From contig CALVZL010000031.1 of the NCBI GenBank assembly GCA_944372525.1, positions 1 through 39,186 of the forward strand: 39,186 nt of DNA. Direction: 5' to 3'. The notes under the pieces are model-generated. The model had not been told where the DNA came from, ran no database searches, and saw only the letters and a program-made list of their open reading frames with translations. The stretch comes from an uncultured Clostridia bacterium (GTDB taxonomy: Bacteria; Bacillota; Clostridia; Christensenellales; Borkfalkiaceae). Positions 34,441 to 39,186 of this stretch are shown piece by piece; the first letter of the stretch is position 1, and the number at the start of each line of letters is the position of its first letter. Made by a program: the position numbers and the translations under genes.

Positions 34441-35046
34441 ATGAGAGTCGAAAAGATATATCCCGTCGGCTTTGCTTCGAATTGTTATCTGCTGACGGAG
34501 AACGGAAAGGACGCCGTGGCGATCGATCCTGCTCAGCCGCGTATTCTGAAGAAGGCAGAGGCGCTGGGGTTTGCCGTGCGCTTTGTCTTGCTCACGCACG
34601 GTCATTTTGACCATATCGGCGGCTGTGCCGCGCTGCAGAAAGCGGGCGCGAAGATCGGGTGTTTGCGGGAGGAACGCGCTCTCGTCCTCGGCAGGGACAA
34701 CCTGGCGTTCGCCATGGGTGCGGATTTGGCGCCGTTTACGGTGGATTTCACTTTCTGCGGCGGAGAGCGGCTCTCTCTGTGCGGGATGGAGATTGCCGTT
34801 CTCTCTTCCCCCGGGCATACGGCAGGCGGTGCCTGCTATCTTGCGGGGAGGGAATTGTTTACGGGAGACACGCTGTTTCGCGAAAGCGTAGGACGGACCG
34901 ATCTTCCCACCGGGAACGCCGCCGCGCTGGCGGAGAGTCTGCGTCGGCTTGCTTCTTTGGAGGGAGAATATCCCATACGACCCGGTCACGGCGAAGACAG
35001 CACGCTCTCGCATGAGAAGAAATACAACGGGTGGCTGCAATGCTGA
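34441..35046 (+). CDS. MBL-fold metallo-hydrolase, glyoxalase II-like
   Basis: A 201-aa cytoplasmic protein with the metallo-beta-lactamase metal motif THGHFDH (His53, His55, Asp57, His58), then SSPGHTAGG, LFTGDTLF and a final PGHGEDST, so all metal ligands for two zinc or iron ions are present. Short proteins of this type are related to hydroxyacylglutathione hydrolases (YcbL-like) but act on unknown thioesters in organisms without glutathione. GGAGGG lies directly before the ATG, 11 bases after rel. The next gene overlaps its end by seven bases. The rel-MBL-hemZ order is common in Clostridia. The exact substrate is unknown. Confidence 0.93.
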   Translation: MRVEKIYPVGFASNCYLLTENGKDAVAIDPAQPRILKKAEALGFAVRFVLLTHGHFDHIGGCAALQKAGAKIGCLREERALVLGRDNLAFAMGADLAPFTVDFTFCGGERLSLCGMEIAVLSSPGHTAGGACYLAGRELFTGDTLFRESVGRTDLPTGNAAALAESLRRLASLEGEYPIRPGHGEDSTLSHEKKYNGWLQC

Positions 35047-36428
35047 CATCGAATGAAGCCTTTCTGGTTCCCGAACTCATGGATGTCGTGCGGCTGTTTG
35101 AGGGAGCGGAAGCGCTGGAGATCGTCCATGAGACGTTTCAGACCGAGGAGGGGTTCCGCAACCGGCTCCTCGTAGACGGAAAGGCATATGAACGGTCTGA
35201 TGCGGCGCGGTGCGAAGGGGAACTCGTCCGAAAGAGCTTGTGCAAACGCTATGCCAAGCTTGCGCTCTATCGGGCGCTGTCGGACCGATTTGGCAAAACG
35301 CTCCCGTGGGGGGCGCTGACGGGGATCCGTCCGACGCGGCTTGCCTATGCGGAGCAGGCGGCGGGACGGGATTTTGCGCCTTTTTTCCGCGAAATGGGGG
35401 TCTGCGAAGAAAACATCGCGCTTGTGGGAGACGTGATCGCGGGACAGCGCGGCATATATGAGCGAAGAGAGGGGAATTGCGATCTGTATGTTTCGCTTCC
35501 GTTTTGTCCGACGCGCTGTGTCTATTGCTCTTTCATCACGGCACCCATCGACAAGACCCGTCCGCTCATACCCGATTATCTGAATGCACTGCGGCGGGAG
35601 CTGTCTGCGGCGCAGCCGCTCATCGGAAGGCTCCGCTCCGTCTATGTCGGCGGAGGGACGCCGTTTGCGCTTTCCGCGGAAGAACTGGAACAGGTGCTGC
35701 AGGCGATCGCCCCCCTGCGGACGGAGGACTGTGAGTATACGGTGGAGGCGGGGCGGCCGGACGTCTTCACGGCGGAAAAGCTGGAACTCTGCCGGAGTTA
35801 TGGCGTGACCCGCATCTGTATCAACGCACAATCTTTTTCAGACGAAACCCTTGTCCGCATCGGGAGAAAGCATACCGCAGATCAGGTAAAAAAAGCATTT
35901 GCGCTTGCCGGACCGTATGGGTTTACGGTCAACTGCGACCTCATCGCGGGACTGACGGGCGAGAGCAAGGAAGAGTTTTTCAACAGCGTGGAGGAAGCGA
36001 TCGCGCTCGGGCCCGAGAACATCACGGTACACACCCTTTGTCTGAAAAAGGGCGCGAAACTTCGGGAGGAGACGGATTCGCTTGCCGACGGAGAGCTGAC
36101 GGAAATGATCGCCTATTCTCGCCGTCGGCTCTCGGAAGCGGGATACGGTCCTTATTATCTGTACCGCCAGAAGTATATGGCGGGCGCGCACGAGAATGTC
36201 GGCTGGACGAAGCCGGGTGCCGCCTCCGTCTATAACGTCGATGTCATGGAGGAGAGCGCAGACAATCTTGCCGTCGGCGCGAACGCCGTCTCCAAGAAGG
36301 TCTTTCTCGGGGAGGGGAGGATCGAGCGGATCGGCAGTCCCAAAGATATTGCAAGCTATCTGGAGCGGCTTCCCCGTCTCATTGCAGAAAAAAACGCGCT
36401 CTTCGGACGGGAGACGGAGAGGCGCTGA
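35040..36428 (+). CDS. hemZ: HemZ-type radical SAM protein (oxygen-independent coproporphyrinogen III oxidase-like)
   Basis: A 462-aa enzyme. An N-terminal domain of about 145 residues precedes the radical SAM core, as in HemZ rather than HemN or HemW. The cluster motif is LPFCPTRCVYCSF (Cys156, Cys160, Cys163), followed by YVGGGTPFALSAEELEQVL and the C-terminal block YYLYRQKYMAGAHENVGW. It belongs to the HemN family, which decarboxylates coproporphyrinogen III; the HemZ branch is widespread in Clostridia with little heme synthesis, so its true reaction is uncertain. The ATG at 35040 lies inside the preceding gene, seven bases before its last base, indicating translational coupling. A GTG nine bases upstream is less likely. 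Confidence 0.92.
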   Translation: MLTSNEAFLVPELMDVVRLFEGAEALEIVHETFQTEEGFRNRLLVDGKAYERSDAARCEGELVRKSLCKRYAKLALYRALSDRFGKTLPWGALTGIRPTRLAYAEQAAGRDFAPFFREMGVCEENIALVGDVIAGQRGIYERREGNCDLYVSLPFCPTRCVYCSFITAPIDKTRPLIPDYLNALRRELSAAQPLIGRLRSVYVGGGTPFALSAEELEQVLQAIAPLRTEDCEYTVEAGRPDVFTAEKLELCRSYGVTRICINAQSFSDETLVRIGRKHTADQVKKAFALAGPYGFTVNCDLIAGLTGESKEEFFNSVEEAIALGPENITVHTLCLKKGAKLREETDSLADGELTEMIAYSRRRLSEAGYGPYYLYRQKYMAGAHENVGWTKPGAASVYNVDVMEESADNLAVGANAVSKKVFLGEGRIERIGSPKDIASYLERLPRLIAEKNALFGRETERR

Positions 36429-36490
36429 AAAGCGGAGACCGTGCAAGCGGGAAAAGGACGAAAAAACTCTCTGCAGCCGCATAAAATCTT

Positions 36491-36519
36491 TTGACAAGAG
36501 CGGTAAAATGTGGTATGAT
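36491..36519 (+). promoter_or_regulatory. promoter of rpsO-pnp
   Basis: A perfect TTGACA (36491-36496) and TATGAT (36514-36519) with 17-base spacing, about 80 bases before rpsO. Confidence 0.85.
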
Positions 36520-36531
36520 ATCAAAGACGTG

Positions 36532-36573
36532 CGCGAGGAAGTGCGCTCTCCACGCAGTTCTTGGCGCATCGCG
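36532..36573 (+). ncRNA. rpsO leader hairpin, candidate S15 autoregulatory element
   Basis: CGCGA (36532-36536) pairs with TCGCG (36569-36573), and TGCGC (36542-36546) with GCGCA (36564-36568); the two stems stack with a 5-base purine bulge (GGAAG) on the 5' side and a 17-base loop. A competing small hairpin GCGC/GCGC (36531-36546) is possible. rpsO messages in several bacterial groups carry structured S15-binding leaders of differing shape. This one ends 28 bases before the rpsO start. I do not recognise a published class, so the role is inferred. Confidence 0.45.
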
Positions 36574-36600
36574 AATGATTCCATAGGAGGATAAACGCAA

Positions 36601-36855
36601 ATGGAAAAGGCGGAAATCATTGCAAAGTTTGCCGCACATGAGGGAGATACCGGATCGCCTGAGGTACAGATTGCGCTGCTTACCGAGCGCATCAACCATC
36701 TCAACGAGCATCTGAAGGTGCACAATCACGACAATCACTCCCGTCGCGGGCTTTTGAAGATGGTCGGAAAACGCCGCGGTCTTTTGGATTATCTCAAGGC
36801 AAAAGACATCGAGCGTTACAGAGCGGTCATTGCGGCTCTCGATTTGAGAAAGTAA
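36601..36855 (+). CDS. rpsO: 30S ribosomal protein S15
   Basis: An 84-aa protein; typical bacterial S15 is about 88-89 residues. The signature [25 protein letters not shown] and the helix [12 protein letters not shown]...KRRGLLDYL are complete. It binds the central domain of 16S rRNA early in small-subunit assembly. TAGGAGG lies 10 bases upstream of the ATG. rpsO is followed by pnp, as in most bacteria, and the intergenic terminator suggests that only part of the transcripts continue into pnp. Confidence 0.97.
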   Translation: MEKAEIIAKFAAHEGDTGSPEVQIALLTERINHLNEHLKVHNHDNHSRRGLLKMVGKRRGLLDYLKAKDIERYRAVIAALDLRK

Positions 36856-36863
36856 AAAAGGGA

Positions 36864-36888
36864 AGCGGCTTTCTGCCGCTCTTTTTTT
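36864..36888 (+). terminator. Rho-independent terminator between rpsO and pnp
   Basis: AGCGGC (36864-36869) and GCCGCT (36875-36880) form the stem, followed by CTTTTTTT. It is short but has a good U-tract, so partial read-through to pnp is likely. Confidence 0.8.
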
Positions 36889-36902
36889 GCAAAATTACGT
36901 TT

Positions 36903-36919
36903 TGCCGTCGGGGACGGCA
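36903..36919 (+). promoter_or_regulatory. small hairpin in the pnp leader
   Basis: TGCCGTC and GACGGCA close a GGG loop 40 bases before pnp. Leader hairpins take part in pnp autoregulation in other bacteria; a role here is only inferred. No promoter is seen between the rpsO terminator and pnp. Confidence 0.35.
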
Positions 36920-36958
36920 GGACACAAGAACAGAAAAGGAAAGGAGAGGAGATAGTTT

Positions 36959-39052
36959 ATGTTATCCGATTACAGAGAGTTCAAGACGGTCATCGGCGGC
37001 AGGGAAGTGGTCGTCGAAACAGGAAAATATGCCGAACAGGCAAACGGCGCGTGCGTTCTCCGTTGCGGAGAGACCGCCGTCATGGTGACCGTGTGCATGT
37101 CGCAGACGCCGCGCGATGGGATCGATTTTTTCCCGCTGCAGGTCGATTACGAAGAAAAGATGTATGCCGTCGGGAAGATCCCGGGCGGATTCAAGCGCAG
37201 AGAGGGCAGGGCGAGCGATAAGGCGATCCTGACCGCGCGCCTCATCGACAGACCGCTGCGTCCGCTCTTCCCGAAAGGATTGTTCAACGACGTCGTCGTC
37301 GTCGCGACGGCGCTGTCCGTCGAGCCGGACATTGCACCCGAGCCGCTTGCCATGATCGGCTCTTCCATTGCGCTTTCCATTTCAGACATTCCCTGGGCAG
37401 GTCCTACCGGTTCGGTCGTGGTCGGACTTGTCGACGGAGAATATATCATCAATCCCGATGCGGCGCAACGCGAAAAGAGCAAGATCCATCTCAACCTTGC
37501 GGGAACCAAAGACGCGATTTTGATGATCGAGGCGGGCGCGGACGAGGTCACCAACGACGAGATGGTCGGGGCGATCATGTTCGGACACCGCGAGATCAAA
37601 AAGATCTGCTCTTTTATCGACGATGAGGTCGTCCCTGCGGTGGGGGCGGCAAAAAAGGAGATCGAGCTGTATCACATTCCCGAAGAACTGGATGCCGCCG
37701 TGCGTGCCTATGCCTCCGAAAAGGTAGATTGGTCGATCGAGACGTTTGACCGCAAGGAGCGGGAAGCGCGGCAAGCGCAGGTCGAGACGGAGACGCTCGA
37801 GTATTTTGCGGAGAAATATCCCGAGAACATGCGGGAAATCAAGGACAGCCTGTATTATCTCACCAAGGAGAAGGTTCGCGCCAAGATCTTTGACAAGGGA
37901 ATCCGTCCGGACGGAAGAGGACTGAAGGAGGTCCGTCCCATTTGGTGCGAGCGGCACGTTCTTCCCCGCGTGCACGGCAGCGCCGTGTTCACGAGAGGAC
38001 AGACGCAGACCCTCACGACCTGTACGCTTGCCATGCTTGCGGAGGCGCAGAAGCTCGAAGGGCTGGACGACGAGACGGCAAAGCGCTATATGCATCAGTA
38101 CAATTTCCCCGGCTATTGCACGGGGGAGGCGAAGGCGTTGCGCAGCCCCGGCAGACGCGAGATCGGGCACGGCGCTCTTGCAGAGCGCGCGTTGATTCCC
38201 GTGCTCCCTTCCGAAGAGGAATTCCCCTATGCGATTCGCGTGGTCAACGATATTCTGTCTTCCAACGGGTCTTCTTCGATGGCATCCGTATGCGGTTCGA
38301 CGATGGCGCTCATGGATGCGGGCGTTCCCATCCGCGAGCCCGTCGCAGGGGTCGCCATGGGTCTCATCAAGAACCAGGAAACCGGAGAATTCCGCGTGCT
38401 CACCGACATTCAGGGGCTTGAGGATTTCCTCGGCGACATGGATTTCAAAGTTGCCGGCACGAAGAACGGGATCACCGCCATTCAGATGGATATCAAGATC
38501 AAGGGGATTTCGGAAGAGATCATGCACGCGGCGATCGAGCAGGCGAACGAAGGCAGACAGTTCATCCTCTCCAAGATGCTGGAATGCATTCCCGAGGTTG
38601 CGCCCGAGCTTTCCAAATATGCACCCCGCATCATTTCCTTCAAGATCGATCCCGAAAAGATCGGCGACGTCGTCGGGAAACAGGGCAAGGTCATCAACTC
38701 CATCATTGCAGAGACGGGGACAAAGATCGACATCGAGGACGACGGCACCGTGTGCATCGCTTCTTACGGGGATCCCGAAGCGGCGCAACGTGCCAAGGCG
38801 ATCGTCGAAAGCATCGTTCACGAACCGGAGGTCGGGGATATGTTCATCGGCACGGTTGTGCGGATCCTCTCCAAAGTCGGTGCGTTTGTGGAATTTGCTC
38901 CCGGGAAAGACGGTATGATCCATATTTCGAAGATGGCGGATCGCAGGATCGATTCGGTGGAGGACGTGCTCGCGATCGGAGATGTCGTTAAAGTCGAGAT
39001 CATCAAGATCGGCGAAAAGGGCATAGATTTCAAATTGCTCGGAAAAATGTAA
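36959..39052 (+). CDS. pnp: polyribonucleotide nucleotidyltransferase (PNPase)
   Basis: A 697-aa enzyme that degrades RNA 3' to 5' with phosphate, acting in mRNA decay. Two RNase PH domains are present (residues about 10-140 with FKRREGRASDKAILTARLIDRP, and about 310-540 with GRREIGHGALAERAL and the SSNGSSSMASVCG active-site loop), separated by the helical domain. A KH domain (about 555-615, GDVVGKQGKVINSII) and an S1 domain (about 622-692, KVGAFVEFAPGKDGMIHIS) follow. The protein stops right after S1, without the charged tail seen in many others. AAGGAGAGG lies 8-9 bases before the ATG. An insertion element begins within about 15 bases of the stop codon. Confidence 0.98.
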   Translation: MLSDYREFKTVIGGREVVVETGKYAEQANGACVLRCGETAVMVTVCMSQTPRDGIDFFPLQVDYEEKMYAVGKIPGGFKRREGRASDKAILTARLIDRPLRPLFPKGLFNDVVVVATALSVEPDIAPEPLAMIGSSIALSISDIPWAGPTGSVVVGLVDGEYIINPDAAQREKSKIHLNLAGTKDAILMIEAGADEVTNDEMVGAIMFGHREIKKICSFIDDEVVPAVGAAKKEIELYHIPEELDAAVRAYASEKVDWSIETFDRKEREARQAQVETETLEYFAEKYPENMREIKDSLYYLTKEKVRAKIFDKGIRPDGRGLKEVRPIWCERHVLPRVHGSAVFTRGQTQTLTTCTLAMLAEAQKLEGLDDETAKRYMHQYNFPGYCTGEAKALRSPGRREIGHGALAERALIPVLPSEEEFPYAIRVVNDILSSNGSSSMASVCGSTMALMDAGVPIREPVAGVAMGLIKNQETGEFRVLTDIQGLEDFLGDMDFKVAGTKNGITAIQMDIKIKGISEEIMHAAIEQANEGRQFILSKMLECIPEVAPELSKYAPRIISFKIDPEKIGDVVGKQGKVINSIIAETGTKIDIEDDGTVCIASYGDPEAAQRAKAIVESIVHEPEVGDMFIGTVVRILSKVGAFVEFAPGKDGMIHISKMADRRIDSVEDVLAIGDVVKVEIIKIGEKGIDFKLLGKM

Positions 39053-39074
39053 ACCATAAAGATGAATTGTCAAA

Positions 39075-39186
39075 CTAAGTGCAACAGTTAGAGAGATTCA
39101 GATCAAACAAATCATGCGGAGTTTGGTAATGCAAAACTTTCTTAGGCCTGGCGTTGATTAACGCCAGGTTCTTTTTTAATGTCGCA
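39075..39186 (-). CDS. IS30-family transposase, C-terminal 36 residues (partial)
   Basis: Read from the right edge on the minus strand, the frame gives ATLKKNLALINARP, then KKVLHYQTPHDLFDLNLSN and CCT before TAG at 39077-39075. The pattern IN-x-RP-(K/R)-K-x-L-x-Y-x-TP-x-(D/E)-L-F is the well-known C-terminal end of IS30 transposases, just after the DDE catalytic core. The gene begins outside the window, so whether it is intact cannot be seen. It is convergent with pnp, and the two stops are only 22 bases apart. Confidence 0.78.
   Translation of the reverse strand, partial: ATLKKNLALINARPKKVLHYQTPHDLFDLNLSNCCT
39147..39177 (+). terminator. hairpin inside the IS30 gene, positioned as terminator of pnp
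   Basis: CCTGGCGTT (39147-39155) and AACGCCAGG (39160-39168) form a perfect 9-bp stem with GATT loop, followed by TTCTTTTTT on the plus strand. On the minus strand the same bases encode KKNLALINAR of the transposase. It is the first good terminator after pnp. Confidence 0.75.

Larger units (their letters stand above)
39066..39186 (-). mobile_element. end of an IS30-family insertion sequence (continues past the right edge)
   Basis: The minus strand carries the last part of an IS30-type transposase gene, and the sequence at about 39066-39086 (TTGTCAAACTAAGTGCAACA) looks like its terminal inverted repeat, with the transposase stop codon inside it, as is usual for this family. The DNA is more AT-rich than the neighbouring genes. 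The other end, the full length and any target-site duplication lie outside the window. Confidence 0.75.

Noticed and set aside
37382..39073. Minus-strand open frame of 563 codons over pnp
   Set aside because: pnp is unmistakable on the plus strand; the reverse frame is an antisense shadow.

Overview
The window looks like a chromosomal segment of an uncultured gut-type member of class Clostridia (Bacillota), GC roughly 53-54% by eye. Reasons: the tgt-yajC-TIGR04086-SCIFF peptide-SCIFF maturase-secD-secF-recJ-rel-MBL hydrolase-hemZ order, which is characteristic of Clostridia; ribosomal protein L27 with the Firmicutes-type N-terminal extension; consistent AGGAGG ribosome binding sites and sigma-A type promoters; many lipobox lipoproteins and no outer-membrane genes. 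No species-level call is possible from the sequence alone.

Left part (1-12.9 kb), accessory and carbohydrate or nucleoside related. After a small lipoprotein (323-874) lies a decayed stretch holding the C-terminal remnant of an FGGY sugar kinase (903-1385). An AraC-type regulator (minus strand, 2086-2907) is divergent from a seven-gene operon (3078-12682): two LplB/YtcP-type ABC permeases, a 606-aa lipoprotein solute-binding protein, a nucleoside hydrolase, an 864-aa cell-surface protein with three diverged repeats and a C-terminal anchor, and two paralogous lipoproteins that look like secreted beta-propeller glycosidase-type proteins. No ABC ATPase is encoded, so a shared MsmX-type ATPase elsewhere is expected. 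The inferred theme is capture, cleavage and uptake of a glycan- or riboside-containing compound under AraC control.

Middle part (12.9-23.5 kb). A 1247-aa lipoprotein with InlB-type repeats and BspA-like leucine-rich repeats has its own strong promoter. A cation:proton antiporter (minus), the rplU-rpmA operon without the usual prp between them, a TetR regulator divergent from an MMPL/RND-type transporter, and a tRNA-Val/Gly/Cys cluster follow.

Right part (23.5-39.2 kb), conserved housekeeping genes. tgt (queuosine), yajC, a TIGR04086 membrane protein, the 50-aa SCIFF ribosomally made peptide and its radical SAM maturase, secD and secF (both lacking the usual conserved acidic residues of their transmembrane motif), recJ, bifunctional rel, an MBL-fold hydrolase, hemZ, rpsO with a candidate structured leader, and pnp. 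Fourteen or so bases after pnp the 3' end of an IS30-family insertion sequence begins on the minus strand and runs out of the window; a hairpin inside its transposase gene is placed to act as the pnp terminator.

The most interesting points are the degenerate SecD/SecF motif residues next to the SCIFF system, the intercistronic terminator between SCIFF peptide and maturase, the uncharacterised surface-protein/lipoprotein set in the ABC operon, the palindromic operator candidates in both divergent regulator regions, the rpsO leader, and the IS30-derived terminator of pnp.
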